Source: Endomychus coccineus | Taxonomy: Eukaryota; Arthropoda; Insecta; Coleoptera; Endomychidae | Direction of reading: 5' to 3' | Assembly: GCA_958510875.1 (NCBI GenBank) | Contig: OY294068.1 | Coordinates: 150,696,388 to 150,760,387, forward strand | DNA: 64,000 nucleotides | Part shown: in pieces, positions 12,951 through 25,128 of the stretch | How the letters are laid out: every line of letters starts with the position of its first letter | Position numbering within the stretch: position 1 is the first letter of the stretch | Translations under genes and position numbers: made by a program | The notes under the pieces: generated by a model | The model's database searches: none | The model's input: only the letters and a program-made list of their open reading frames with translations | What the model was told of the DNA's origin: nothing

Positions 12951-15356
12951 ATAGGAAAATCGTGATGGACAATGGTCATTCTTGCGATGTTTTTGTCATT
13001 TTTCAGTATCAATATGTTTATAATAATAATAATAAGTATTTATAGGAAACCTTAGGTATTACATTGCATATATTGAACTTTTGAGAAGTAAATTAGTTTT
13101 GTGAGGCTTCCAATAAAATGTTGGTGGATTCCTACAGTTCAGTCTGGGAACTGTAAAGTTTACTTGCTGAAGAAGTTTATGAATGTATAATATTGATGCC
13201 ACAGTTATTCTGTTCTGTAAAGAGTTCATATTGAATCTTGTCAGCAGCACCTCATTATCAATTCCGCGTAGCTGGTAACTCCTACCTATTCTATGATAAA
13301 CACAGGAGAACAAATTATTTGAAGGTCGATTTATTTTTGAAATTACTATGTTGATCATAACCAGTAAGAAATTTTTGTTGAGAATAAGATCAAGTGCAGA
13401 TTATTTCTGTTGGTTAACTGTCGGAATCCGTTTCAAATCAGGTAAGTGAAAGTGTCTATCATACTCATACCCGAAATGGCGATGCGGTGGCCATTTGAAT
13501 ACAGTTCCACGTGTAGAGAAGAGCGAACTGAGCTGGCTAGATATTGATTAAAACGACGGACGACCGACCCACATTCTGTCATCGCTCGCTTGCCTGTTGT
13601 TACTCTTTCTCTGTCTTATCCTCTCACCTAATGTCGCTGTGAACGTATTGCTCGGTCCCTTCACGCTTGAATTGTGACACCCCATTCTGTTTAGCGCCCA
13701 CGCACAGTTCAATTATTGGAATTAATAACACAGCTATGAATGACAAAAACTTGGTTGAATTGTTAACCACAACACCGGAAGTTTTATTTCTCATTGTATC
13801 GTAGGTCACTCAATTATTAATCATTATAATTTTCTGAAAGATCTCTAACATGATTCTACAAATCTAATCATGGAATGATCCAATTTTTCAATCAAGCTTA
13901 GTGATATTTTGTCATTCTTATATGTATGGTATTTTGCCATTATAATAAAATTGTTATTTATAGTTTCTACAAAGTACGGTTGATATGAATCGAACATATA
14001 TTATTATTATGTCAACAATAATATGTTTGAGCTATAGATTGATCCTTTGCTCATCAAATTATCGATCCAGTTGTCAATGGATAATTAGGAATACGCCCAG
14101 CGACAGTTTTTTAGAGAGGTTAAAAAAAATCTGGAAAATCCTTTTATTTGTTTATAGGCATGAGCATAAATTTCTGAAAACAAAAGAGTTCATTACTTCA
14201 TAATCATTATTACGTAATACACGATTGACTCCGATAGTGTGGCGTCACAACCTCACCTTTCAGTGTAGCACATTTAAATTGGTCTCCATGATTATGTAGA
14301 TAAGGATGATAATTTAATACATAAAATATATAAAAAATAGCTGCAATGATTCATAGGTAACTCTAAGTACATATTTAATTAAGAACTTTGATTACTGTAA
14401 TCTTAGAGCTGATTAATTTACTCTTATTTTGACATAAAAATTGCTAAGCTTTACCTTATAATTTATATTTAATATCAATTTTCGAAGAATAATAAAGTAA
14501 ACCTATCTCATCACATTCCCAGATGTTCCAAGTATATCACCTTCGCATTGGCAGTTATTAAATATTATAAGAGAGAGATTGCAGAAAACTTATATTTCTC
14601 AGTGCGATAATGGTCAAAATCGCAGGTTTCTAAATTTACTAAAATTATTATGACAGTGACGTGTGGAGGCGGGACGCCATCACTTTCGGAGACAATGTTG
14701 AATACAGAAACAGATAAGCCAATTGTTCTTATATAATGAACTTATTATCATCTATTAAAGATTATGCAGTTTTATCATTTATGGATTTCAAGTGGTAAAA
14801 ATTTAAAATCGAAGCAGAAAGTTAAACTATCGCTCAATAAAGGTCGGCTTCGAATCGATTCACCAAATAATTTAGAAGATTTAATTAATGTCCCCGATAC
14901 ATGGCTATCTTTGAATCGATTTGGAATAGCTCATCCTTAGAAAGTAGTAGAAAGTATCAGATACATTCAAATGGAAATCCTGTATGTATTACTATATATT
15001 TGAATTCTCTATGTGTTTCTGAATAACTGTACTCGGAATGTTTCTGTCTATATTCCACGGTTTTCGTATTATTTCATTATTTCATTGACAAACATTACTT
15101 CAAAAACATCTTTTAAATCTTCATATTTCATAATTTTCAAAAGCTCAACTCCCGGTCATAATTAACTACAATTCTGAGGTTTTATATTAAATTAAAGGTG
15201 CAGTAGGTATACAGGTGATCCAAAAATAATCTTATTTCACTCGATTAGAATAACCTTCTTACCTTATTCTCTACGTATAGTGTTCCCATACGTTTCTTCA
15301 ATAGGCATTGACTCATAACTCTCATACGTCTCTAACTCTGGAAAAGATGATGATAA
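12951..15356. other. no gene seen
   Basis: About 2.4 kb. The piece at 13430-13690 looks less AT-rich than its surroundings and has a donor-like aggtaagtg at 13440, but no open frame with a recognisable domain. The 99-codon minus frame (13059-13358) has no motif. Confidence 0.4.
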
Positions 15357-15982
15357 AGCAACAATTAATTCTATTTTTCAAGTCAACTATGGAAATAACT
15401 CTATTATAAAAGTTATTGATGTTCTGTAGCTTGACGTTTCCTTAGTTTCTTCTGTTTTGATGTGTCAATTCAATTTTTCAAGTGAACTTTTGAAATAAAT
15501 AAAAATAAAACAGCTATTCAAATTCAGTGCTTCTTAATCTATTTATTTCATATGGACAATGTGATAAAATCATTAGTCCCTCTTGTAGAAGATTCAATGA
15601 AATATATCCAGATCTGACACCGATGGATGGTACGATAAGATAGGTGAATTCAAAATAATTTCGTCAATTTTGGTTCCACATTGAAAATTGCCGGAAACTT
15701 GGTCAAGCTTGTAACAATGCGGAAAACGAAATAAATGATGTCATAGTTTCATCTCTTCAATAATACTTGCTGCAGATAATTTAAGCTTATCCTCCGCTTT
15801 GAACATATATTGAAAATCAGCTTTTCATTATTCATTACTATTACTTACTATTTGTTTCAAAAGTTGACTTGGAAAATTGAATGAACCACTCAAAACTAAA
15901 GTATGTGAGGAAACGTCAACAACTCTTATAACAGAATTTATCCCATAGTCGACTCGAAAAATCAAATTAAATGTTGCTAACT
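15357..15982. mobile_element. foldback element, about 626 bp
   Basis: The left arm (about 15357-15505) contains caagtcaactatgg, ttgacgtttcctta and attcaatttttcaagt. The right arm (about 15845-15982) contains the complementary acttggaaaattgaat, gaggaaacgtcaac and catagtcgactcg, in reverse order. The arms are roughly 140 bp and diverged. The spacer of about 340 bp has no open frame. The family is unknown. Confidence 0.65.
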
Positions 15983-18678
15983 ACTATTTTTTCCAAATAA
16001 ACGCTCATAAGCGGCAACACTGCACGTTCGAAAATATTTCAAAAAGATCATACCTACTTATATGAGTAACTAAAGGTCTAGATCTTCATGTTTGGAAGCG
16101 CTCTGTAAAAGTCTAATAGGCCATTCCCCTCGTTGAATCTGTATTTAATTTTACTGCACATTTGGTAGCTAGTAACGGCAAATTTGCACGTACTAATAGG
16201 AAACATCCCTTAATTTGAATTTTGTTTTAATCACAGATTTTGTGTTGAAAACAAACCTGAAATAATGAAAACTCTTACTTGAATCGAATCTTCTTTACCA
16301 ATAAAGGAAGGCTTTCGCATGTTATCATTAAGATGTTTCTCCACCCGATCCCATATGACATTTAGTTCAGTGGTCATGACACTATCAATGTTCAACTTCT
16401 GCTTCCGTCTCTCTCTTTATGAACGATATTTGTCAGAATTAGTAAGTTTTGCGGTGTTGCACCAGGTCCTGTGAATATCAGTAACTGTATTCTAACTATT
16501 TTAGCAATTCCGCTTTTTATAATAGATGCATTTCAAATTTCAATAGTGGAAGTTATAGCGCGCAGTCTTTGTGTAACTGCAACACGACCGATGCGCTAAC
16601 TTGAGCGATAGTTGTCTTGGCAAGCCGAATCCTCGTCGAGTGACTGGTCACTCGGCGGTGTCTCTCGAAAGTGTAGAAACTTGAATAAAACAGGATCCTC
16701 CAAGGGTTTTCAACACTAATAAGTTCTTTTAACACTAAAACAGAATGCTAAGCTGAAATGATTGCCGGGCTATCTGCGCACTTGCTTACTACTACTTGCA
16801 GTATATACAGTTCCAAAAACACACGAGAAGGGAAAGTTCACAGTAACAAGATTTCAAATTGAACTGACCAGAAAATAATTATGATGTCACCCATACCCAC
16901 ACTAACAGAATTCGAAAAAAATATATCAGAATCAGTACATATTTTGAAACATGTCAAACAGAATACTAAACATATGTCTGAAGAATAAACGTAGTTTACT
17001 AGATCTATAAATTACACAGAGGGTATTTTGTTGCTAACAGTTTTCAATAAGGTTTGCGGCGGAACAGTCTATGAGAAAAGTGTTAAATTATTGAAAATGT
17101 AAGTTCATTTTGCGAGGAGGGAACTTTGGGCTACAAGTGGTACTAGTTCATTATTTCAGCATAAACTTTGTTTGGAAGAATAGATGTGTATGCATCATGT
17201 TACTATTTATCCATTGTTCCCCATTTTAAATCAATCCTACAGAATAAATATCCAGTCAATGATCTCGAAGATACATTAGTTGGTTAATCAGGATTCAGAA
17301 ATCAAATATGTTCAGTCTCTCAGAATCTAGTTCTGGGAGCCGCTGAATGTATTCAGTCTTGTTTGAACTATATCAGAGTTTGCCCAACCTGTTTACGTTC
17401 CTAGCTTGAATCAAGACCTTAGTTACACAATGGCAACCAGGTAATCGGGTAGTAGGGGCATTCTATTAATATTCTGTCAGACACAGGCACGCTGTAGCAA
17501 ATTGTTATTTTAATTGAAAGGTCCAGCGTACAAGCAAACTTTTCTGTTCGAATTTGTAATAAAACGGAAATTATAGCTTCTCCTAATTGGCTTCACGTAA
17601 TTGGGTTCGTTGCGTGGACAGTCCAAAACGGCGCTGCGTAGATTTATAGACAATTTCATTAATTGGCCGCTTCAATATTAGCCAGGTTTCACCCTTCCTG
17701 CATGTGTTAACAACTGGGGTACAATAAAGCCAGAGAATCATGTACATATGCCATGAATAATTTCGTTTAATCCCATATTTCAAAAACTGTATCCGTATCC
17801 AAATATACTTCTATTCTTGGTATCATTATCAGTACTAGGAAAAAAAAGTTTCATAACAATGTTTGACAACCTTCTTGAAAATCAAGTACTTACAGCGTGG
17901 AAAAGATGGCCCTGATATTTCAACAAATTTTCGCTCAAATAGGTGAATATTCATGATAAATTTCCTATTTGGAGATTAGTCACTGTAAGTAACGATACTC
18001 CTCAAAATTGAATTCTACCTCAGATGATGATCAGTTACAGATCCATCACATTGAGATTAGCAAAATTCAGTCCAGTCGATGACAGTTTTCGTTTCCGAAT
18101 TTTGAAACCGTTCATGTGAAACTTGGGAAAATTTAGAGGATGAATTTCTGAACTGGTTCCGGCTAAGCATTTTCCTCGAGGGTGAAAATTTGTTCATTTA
18201 AAATGACCCCGGATATGGATGGAGCAATGAATTCTAAGAAAAAGAGATCATATACACTTCTTTCGTAAAGTTCATCATTACTGAGTTATTTATGGTTTCG
18301 TTGAAGAAGGCATCTTTTATAACGCTTTTTCGCAAATAATTGGGAAACCTCACCTTTATCAGAACAAGAACCTGAAAATAATTGAGAGCAAGGAACAAAC
18401 GAAGAATGTGGTTTCTATTTATCTCTGTAGGAGCCGACTTACAGGTGGTGAATGTTGCGCACTGTTCACCGAAAACAGAAATGCAGGTATTCAAAGTTGA
18501 ATAACTGCAAATTAGAAACTCAAAAATTTTTTTAATCTACATGAAAATAACTTTGAAATGTTTTTTTTTTGTTTTTCTTGCTACCATGAAAAATAACAGA
18601 GTTATGACGAGAATAAAATCAGTAACGCGCACTTTCAAGTTACAAACCAAAATGAATGAAGGCATTTTAATCAGTATT
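15983..18678. other. no gene seen; one perfect palindrome
   Basis: About 2.7 kb without a supportable gene. A perfect 18-bp palindrome, cgagtgactggtcactcg, lies at 16637-16654 within a less AT-rich stretch (16550-16690). The 60-codon minus frame over it has no recognised domain. Confidence 0.4.
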
Positions 18679-20336
18679 CTACACAGTAAAAAATGTAGAG
18701 TGAAAATTTCACTCTAAGTAACACTAAAAATATTCTATATAGGTCCAATGTTTTTAGTGTGAAATATTCACTCTGCATCTAGAGTAAATTTTAATGGTAA
18801 CTTTACTCTAAGGGTAGTGTTAAATAGGCGCTTTATTTAGAGTATCTTTTACACTACAGCAGATTAGATGCAACATAACCCAGAGTTGGGAACAAATCTA
18901 GCTAGTGTTCAAATATACATTGAGAAACTCTAAATTGTGTGAATTAACAAATGTATGTGTATCCAAATTACTATTTTAGTGTAATATTACACACTGACTG
19001 TGGTAAAAAAATACCGTTTTCAGTGTATGTTAACTCTACCCAGTGTTGGATTTACACTGATTTTGGTAAACAAAATACTGTTTTTAGTGTACGTTAACTC
19101 TAGCTCTGCACTACCTAGTGTTGGGTAAATGAAGAATACATTACTTGAAAATACAAAATGTTTATTTAAAAATAAATTTATGGCATAATAGGTACAACTG
19201 AGCAATTCCAATGAATTGACGAATATGTGGAACATATAAATCTGAATACTATTGAATATATGATACAAAATACAAAATTAAACAGTATTTCAAAAATAAT
19301 ATAAAAGTCAGAGGTTTGTATGACCTTGTATAATATCTAACAAAATTATTCTTATTCTTCATATATAGTGTTGCTCCACTTTGGCCACCTTCGAGCAATG
19401 AATATACTCCAGCTTAATAAAATTCATCATATAGGTTACCTGTAACATATTATCTTTGTGAGAATAGAATCCATTATACATATTTGACGAATCGATCAAT
19501 ATGACCCACACTTCAGATCGTTCAGATCGGTTCGTTAGAATCCTTATTTGACCTTCGCCACAGTATTTGCAATGTGAGGTCACAACTGAACCTTCACAAA
19601 ATGGCAGTAAATGTAATATCAAAAAATAATGTACGATGTACCTCACTATTAGGTTATGTCTACTATGACAGGCTGAACTCAGTAATTTAAAGGCATTACT
19701 ATTGGTATTTATTAGAACTAGGTGTACGAGTAATTTTCCAGTCGGTGGTGCCTCTGATTAATATTATGAACCAGAAATTGGTGTTAAGGCGTTTGATTTG
19801 AACTAAAACACATTTCATCACCTCTATTATTTGACTATGTCCAGTTTACTACTAGGTAGATTATATTAAGAAGATTAAACAACAACACTTACCTTATAAT
19901 AACAAATAAAGCTACACAGGTCACGATTTGAGCCCAGTAAACACACAACACAGGTTGAAGCTTGAAGAAAGAATAAAAGCCGCTAACGTAAAGCCAATGC
20001 GGGTACTCAGGGTAACGTGTTGGATGCGGATTGAACCGAACGGCATTTCGCAATTGGCAGTGTCAGAACACTCTAGTTAGTGTAATATTCCTATGCATTT
20101 GACACTCCTAGTGTAAACCTAGAACATTCGACACTAAAACAATTTAAATGTAATTTTGTAGTGTGAGTAATTAACATTAAAAAGTAGAACAACTCAACTA
20201 GAGTAGTTTAGTGTAAACATCATCGCTCATCAATTCTAGTGTTACAAAAAATAGTCATTTAACACTTAAAATTCACTCTAAATTTTCCACCCATTACACT
20301 AGCTGTTTTACACGGACCAAATTTCTTACTGTGTAG
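18679..20336. mobile_element. 1.66-kb TIR element with AGTGT/ACACT-rich flanks
   Basis: The left end ctacacagtaaaaaat and the right end atttcttactgtgtag are reverse complements with one mismatch. Both ends (about 18690-19130 and 20060-20320) are dense in agtgt and acact pentamers set among short palindromes such as gtgaaaatttcac. The centre (19140-20060) is ordinary AT-rich DNA with no transposase. It looks like a non-autonomous DNA transposon, but the superfamily is not clear and no target duplication is obvious. Confidence 0.7.
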
Positions 20337-20379
20337 TTGAACAAAATCCATCCATAATTTATCTCGTTTATAAATATAC

Positions 20380-20490
20380 ACTAAACTGATTGATAGACTG
20401 TAGAAAAATTCCAAAATAAATTTTTATTATTAATATGAAATAAATCACAACACTTTTAGCTATACGGTGGCTTCTTCAGGTGAACAATGG
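20380..20490 (-). repeat. Penelope-tail-like repeat with CTGAAGA motif
   Basis: On the minus strand, cattgttcacctgaagaagc followed by cacc is shared with the + strand at about 26800-26825. The A/T-rich tail ending ttttctacagt is also shared. The motif CTGAAGA + A + GCC...GC + TAAA occupies 20454-20479, with the terminal GAAA changed to TAAA. It probably derives from the 3' region of a retroelement, by analogy with the Penelope-linked copies nearby. Confidence 0.5.
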
Positions 20491-20654
20491 TATAATCTGA
20501 TGGAGATACAAATAGCCTAACTCAACTAATTCTAAAATCTAGATTTTCCTAATCATAATTGAGAGTAATGAGTCTTTTGTCCTGAAAATTCTATCGAATT
20601 TAGTAATAAACTATGGACAATTGTGGATAAACTGTAATACTAATAAGTGAGAAA

Positions 20655-20745
20655 TAATCACCCTCAAGCACTAAAAATACTGTTGAAGTACTGAGGACCT
20701 TTCAGGTACCATGTAGACATCATCAGACTAAAATAAATTACATAT
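20655..20745 (-). repeat. outer inverted-repeat arm, left
   Basis: This segment (actaaaaatactgttgaagtactgaggacctttcagg, quoted in parts) is the reverse complement of 23215-23290, where gccgaaaggtcttcagtact and agcagtatttttagtg occur. On the minus strand it carries CTGATGA + T + a damaged stem + GAAAG at 20699-20726. The two arms enclose the Penelope-like inverted pair. Confidence 0.65.
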
Positions 20746-20814
20746 TATAATCTGTCCATAAAATTAAGAATTGGTTGGAGAGAGGTCAAATAACCAAAAC
20801 CACTTAAGCTCTGT

Positions 20815-20853
20815 TGCCGACGTTTCGACTTCTATAGATTCATCCTCAGAGCA
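20815..20853 (-). ncRNA. hammerhead-like motif, left Penelope arm
   Basis: On the minus strand: TGCT, CTGAGGA, T, an imperfect stem (GAATCT-AT-AGAAGTC), GAAAC, GTC, GGCA. TGCT can pair with GGCA as a 4-bp stem I, including one G-U pair. The order of stem I, CUGANGA, stem II, GAAA and a UH cleavage position is that of a type I hammerhead. One extra U lies between CUGANGA and stem II, which a canonical hammerhead lacks, so activity is doubtful. Confidence 0.4.
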
Positions 20854-21399
20854 CTACAATGATGATTGTGATTACTACTAGTTTCAATAAAGGAAAACAA
20901 AGAAGAATGGCAAAATGAGATTGAGAATTAAATGATGAAAGATACATTGAGGTTAATAAAATACATATGAATTTACAACGTAAATTGTTCAAGTTATGTG
21001 TCAGTTACTGACACGTATTAAAATGGATAAAAATTATAAAACAGTTACTGTAGAAAACATAACGTAACTTACAAGATCAACGGTTTTTTTTCCGTGACAG
21101 CATGGAAATAAATAAGGACATTTATATATATTTGAATTCTTCATATTTGTATTCATTATTCAGAAATTATTATTTGTTCATTACGGCGAGAGAGTTTGTA
21201 TCTGAAGTCTTTGTATGAAGTTATCTCATGGAGATTGGAAGCATTTTTTTTTTATTAGTTGATTCGTGATTCCTTATATATTCATGTTAACGTATGTGTC
21301 ACCATAGGTGTACTGGATTTGTTGTTTTTTTGGTATCGAATGACTTGTTGAAGAAGAATAATAAATTAGCTAGAAATCTGTATCTGTTTTGATATTAGT

Positions 21400-21680
21400 A
21401 TTATTTTTATATTTTTTATAATTATCGTGTCTTGTATACCTACTTATTTTTTATAGTTGCGTTGTTTCCTACAATTTCGCTATTATTAAAATCAAATTTG
21501 TGTAAACTTTTTTTTGAATGTTCTGCAAGGCCTGTTTTATTTGTAGTTCTTATGAGGTTTTCGGGTCTTTTTAGGTATCCTGCTGTTTGTCCAATATACA
21601 CTTTGTTACATTCTCCCCGTGGTATTGTATATTATGCCAGTTACTAGTTCTTTTGGTGTTGTCTATTTTAACTTGGTGAA
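21400..21680 (-). pseudogene. Penelope-like GIY-YIG domain, left arm, decayed
   Basis: The minus-strand translation (across frames) gives KYFTKLK, then VYIGQTAGYLKRPENL after joining across one frame change, then KTGLAEHSKKSLHKFDF. This is the Y-I-G-Q-T signature and downstream H...H-x-F-D-F pattern typical of the C-terminal endonuclease of Penelope-like elements. The RT part is absent. It is broken by stops and frameshifts. Confidence 0.7.
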
Positions 21681-21689
21681 ATACTTTTT

Positions 21690-22060
21690 AATGAAAAAAC
21701 AAATTTTTCCCAAAAATCTCATACATATCTGACCTCTCAGAAAAGTTACAGAAGATATTAACAGATGTACCCTTCAATATTGGTTTCAAAAATGAAAACA
21801 TCGTTAAAAAGTATTTCACCAAGGTAAAATCAAGAACATCAGAAGAACTAGAAAGTAGCATAATAACAAAATACCATGACGTGTAGAATGTAACAAAATG
21901 TATATTGGATGAAACCCTAAAAACAGGGATATCAGAGCATGAACATATTATGACACCCGAAAACCTCATAAAAACTATAAAAAGAACAGGTTTTGCATTC
22001 AAACAAAAATTTATACAAATTTGATCTTGAAAATATTAAAATTGTGGGAAAACAACTATA
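21690..22060 (+). pseudogene. Penelope-like GIY-YIG domain, right arm, decayed
   Basis: The + strand reads SEKLQKILTDVPFNIGFKN, VKKYFTKVKSRTSEEL, a damaged GIY-YIG core (TKCILDETLK in place of YIGQT...LK) and FDLENIKIVGKQ. The linker before the nuclease (kinase-like K/N-rich stretch ending KYFTK) matches the left arm. The catalytic region is more decayed than in the left arm, and stops occur at several positions. Confidence 0.7.
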
Positions 22061-22571
22061 AAAAAAGAAGTATACAAGCGATGTTAAATATAAAAAAATC
22101 TAAAAGCAATGCTAACGTAAAAACAGATACCCAATTTGTACCTAACTCTTACTCTTTTTCAATAAGTCACGAATTAATCAATAGAAAATAACATCCTTTC
22201 AATCTCCATGTGATAACTTCATTAGATACAAATTCTCTCTTCCTAATAGACAAATATTAATTACTGAATAGTAAATAATATAAGGAATTCAAGTATATAT
22301 GTAAATGCCTAACTTATTTTCATGTCATCACGACAAAAAACCCATTGATCTTTCAAGTAACCTGTTCTCCTCTATGGTAACTGTCCGTTAATTTTTATCC
22401 GTTGTAATACGTGTCAGTAACTGACACATAAGTTGAACTTTTTATATTGTAAGTTTATATGTATTTTATTAAACTCAATGTATTTTTCATCATTTAGTTC
22501 TCAATCTCAATTTGTCACTCTACTTTATTTTTCTTTATTAAAACTAATAGTAATCACAATCCTTATTGTAG

Positions 22572-22610
22572 TGCCCTGAGGATGATTTTATAAAAGTCGA
22601 AACATCGGCA
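22572..22610 (+). ncRNA. hammerhead-like motif, right Penelope arm
   Basis: Order on the + strand: TGCC (22572-22575), CTGAGGA (22576-22582), T, a stem with TTTT-AT-AAAA, GAAAC (22599-22603), ATC, GGCA (22607-22610). TGCC and GGCA form a perfect 4-bp stem I. It lies about 550 bp downstream of the GIY-YIG remnant. Comparison with the left arm suggests that the ancestral stem II was GACTTC-TATA-GAAGTC. The extra U before stem II is present here too. Confidence 0.45.
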
Positions 22611-23029
22611 ACAGAACTTAAGTGGTTTTAGTTATTTGACCTCTCCCAAACCGACTCTAAATCTTATTAAGCAGCAAGGTCACAAAATATCACACAGAAA
22701 ATAATGTGCCGGTTCAAGTACTATTTGGAATTAGTAGTGTATATAAGAGATTACCTTCACCTGGAGATAAATCTGAATTCGTTACATTGCTTTTCCGCTC
22801 ATACATTTCTTAATTACTTAGATATTGGTTATTATTGTGTTTTAAGAGCGATGAACTAAGAGATGGTGTGACCTTTATTTAAAATATGTTCTGCGTATAC
22901 TCATTTTTTATCATAATTCTTCCTAATATGGGCACAATGTTCTCAATATCAGGTTAGAATATTGCTTCTAGTTTCACTCACTTACAAAATTGATTGTGGG
23001 TCGTGTTCAAACTGACATGTGGATCAAAC

Positions 23030-23295
23030 TAGAAACAGGCACATTTTGATTTGTAATCTAGTTCACGCTGATGATGGCTACTTGTTAGCTGAAAAGTCCT
23101 CAGTACTTCAAAAGTATGTTTAGTGTATAATGATGACAATTTCTTACTTTAAGTTAAACAGATAATCACAATAATACTGTTAAAGTACTGATGACTTTTC
23201 CTGCATTAGGTACCTGAGTAATTTATTTTGATGATGGCTACTTGGTAGCCGAAAGGTCTTCAGTACTTTAGCAGTATTTTTAGTGAATAAGGTTG
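23030..23295 (+). repeat. two direct copies of the outer-arm repeat
   Basis: tgatgatggctactt at 23069 and 23229 is followed in both cases by the second half of a stem, GAAA, and cagtactt...agtat...tttagtg. The distance is about 160 bp. Motif cores are CTGATGA-T-GGCTA-CTTG-TTAGCT-GAAA (23068-23094) and TTGATGA-T-GGCTAC-TTG-GTAGCC-GAAA (23228-23254). The second copy is the inverted partner of 20655-20745. Between them (23160-23220) is a partly inverted piece (actgttaaagtactgatgac). Confidence 0.7.
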
Positions 23296-24125
23296 AGTAT
23301 GTCTTATTCATAGATCAGAAGCTTGATAATGGATTCTATATTACGAATTGGATTTACTTAAAACTACTTCATTCGAGATATTTTTGAAAGCGGCATCGAA
23401 TGATAATGGGAAATGAAGAGAAAAACAAGTAACAATATAGAACAATTTCTATACAAAATTGAAATAATAATGCGATAAGCCGGAAGGCAAATGGATCAAA
23501 GCGTTTTAGAACTATGACCCATACTACTGTGAGATGTTGGAAATCAACAAAATAATAAAATTCATCAATTCAATCGTGTGTAAAGAAACCATCCTAATTC
23601 ACGGTACATATAGATAACATACCATGAAATTTATATATAGTGCTAGTTGAATATTAAATTTGAACCCACTGTGAGACTACAATACAGTTATATCTAGAGT
23701 AAAACCTGAGAAACCTATATCTGATAGATACTACTAACAGTTGGTTTAAGGAAATACTTACATATAGTAGTGTGGAGACTACATAACCAGTCTATCAAAA
23801 AAAAACTGTTGTTAATATCATATTAAATTTTGATAAGGGATGGGAGTGAGAAATTTAGCTTCAACAACATTTTGCCAATTAGCTCAGTGAAAATGCTCTG
23901 TCTGCATCTAGTATATCCACAATAAGTCAACAAGAAATTAGGCATATTTAACGTCTTCAGAAAATATCTCTAAATTTATTAAAAAAACAGAATAAAATAA
24001 GTTGTTTTCGAAACTTCGAACAACTTACACAGATTTATCTATAATTCAAAATGCAAGAAAGATAATTTGAAGCTATCTAGAAACCATAATATACGCTGGA
24101 ATGATAGTCTTGTCATATAAATATA
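23296..24125. other. no gene seen
   Basis: AT-rich, without a supportable feature. Confidence 0.45.
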
Positions 24126-24867
24126 TTGTTAAGAAACCCCACTTTGGTTAATAACCCCTCGTTGTGGTGACAATTGTTGAGAAACACGTCCTACGTTTTC
24201 AATGCAATTGATATAATCAGCTTCACGTTGGAGTGCCAATTTCTTATAATTATTTATTATATTAGGATTTCAATTAATTAATGTTCTATTATGATTTTAA
24301 ATCAACTTCCGGCTAGCTCTTTTTTCTTAAACTTAAACTACATATGAAATTCTATAATTTTCTAATGGTTCTATGTTATTGAATTCTTATTAATAAAATA
24401 TTCAATTTAACCTCTTAAACATACAATCTCACTTTCAATATACTCTGGTGATTATTATAATTAAGATAATAGCTCATTCATTTAGCAAATTTTGTAACAT
24501 ACAAACATTTTCAGATAATATGTTTGAACTCACTGTTGATGAAGATTTCCTTTGTTTAGAATGATGCAGACTTGGAACGATGCTTGTTGTTTATTAAAAG
24601 TGAAGATCTCTGTTGAACGATTTATCCTCGTGATGTATTAATTAACCTTAACACAGGTATACACAAACTTTACTCTGCTTTGAACTATCGGTGCACGTTC
24701 AAAGATGTTACACATTGGTTATAATACCTTACAATGCTGAAGTTGATAATTACTTTAATAGATGATGATTCTTCTTAGTTTTGACTTCTTGATTATTTAT
24801 TGGTTAATTACTATCCACTTATGCGTTTTCATCTTCGATTTTAGTTGAAGGATTTTTTATCACTTTA
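24126..24867. other. possible repeat-element end; otherwise empty
   Basis: tgttaagaaaccccac at 24126, with gttgagaaacacg 50 bp later, is reminiscent of an LTR end, but I could not find a matching right end or target duplication. The rest is AT-rich without a coding frame. Confidence 0.2.
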
Positions 24868-25128
24868 AATTTGATGAACTGCAGATAAACTTAGCTTCTG
24901 CTTAGATGTAAATGCAAACTTCAATGAATTTTAACCTAATGAGTTGCAGGGAGAGTCGTAGGTTTAGCTCAGATGTTAATTGCAAACTTATTATTATTTT
25001 AACTTGAAGAGTTGCAGTGGAGCATATGTTCAGCTCAGATGTTACTTACAAACTTCAATGAATTTCAACTTAATGAGTTGCTTTGGAGCATAGGTTCAGC
25101 TCAGATGTTACTTGCAAACTTAATTTCC
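24868..25128. repeat. 66-68-bp tandem repeat, about four copies
   Basis: The landmark tgcaaactt (tacaaactt in copy 3) starts at 24913, 24981, 25047 and 25113. Each is preceded by ctcagatgtta or a variant and followed by aatgaatttcaac-ttaatgagttgc. Copies differ at several sites. Non-coding. Confidence 0.85.

Larger units (their letters stand above)
20770..22665. mobile_element. head-to-head pair of Penelope-like element 3' ends
   Basis: The left arm (20770-~21680) and right arm (~21690-22665) are reverse complements: ggagagaggtcaaataacc versus ggttttagttatttgacctc, and the shared palindrome gtcagttactgacac at 21000 and 22408. Each arm carries a decayed GIY-YIG endonuclease domain reading outward, followed by about 550 bp of non-coding tail and a hammerhead-like motif. 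The truncated 5' ends face each other at about 21685. Inverted, 5'-truncated partial copies are characteristic of Penelope-like retroelements. Copy-to-copy divergence is high, so the event is old. Confidence 0.8.

Noticed and set aside
13430..13690. Possible host exon (less AT-rich, donor-like site at 13440)
   Set aside because: No matching acceptor with a coding frame of recognisable character.
16553..16735. 60-codon minus frame and tRNA-like look of 16550-16690
   Set aside because: No A/B boxes or cloverleaf could be formed; the only clear structure is an 18-bp palindrome.
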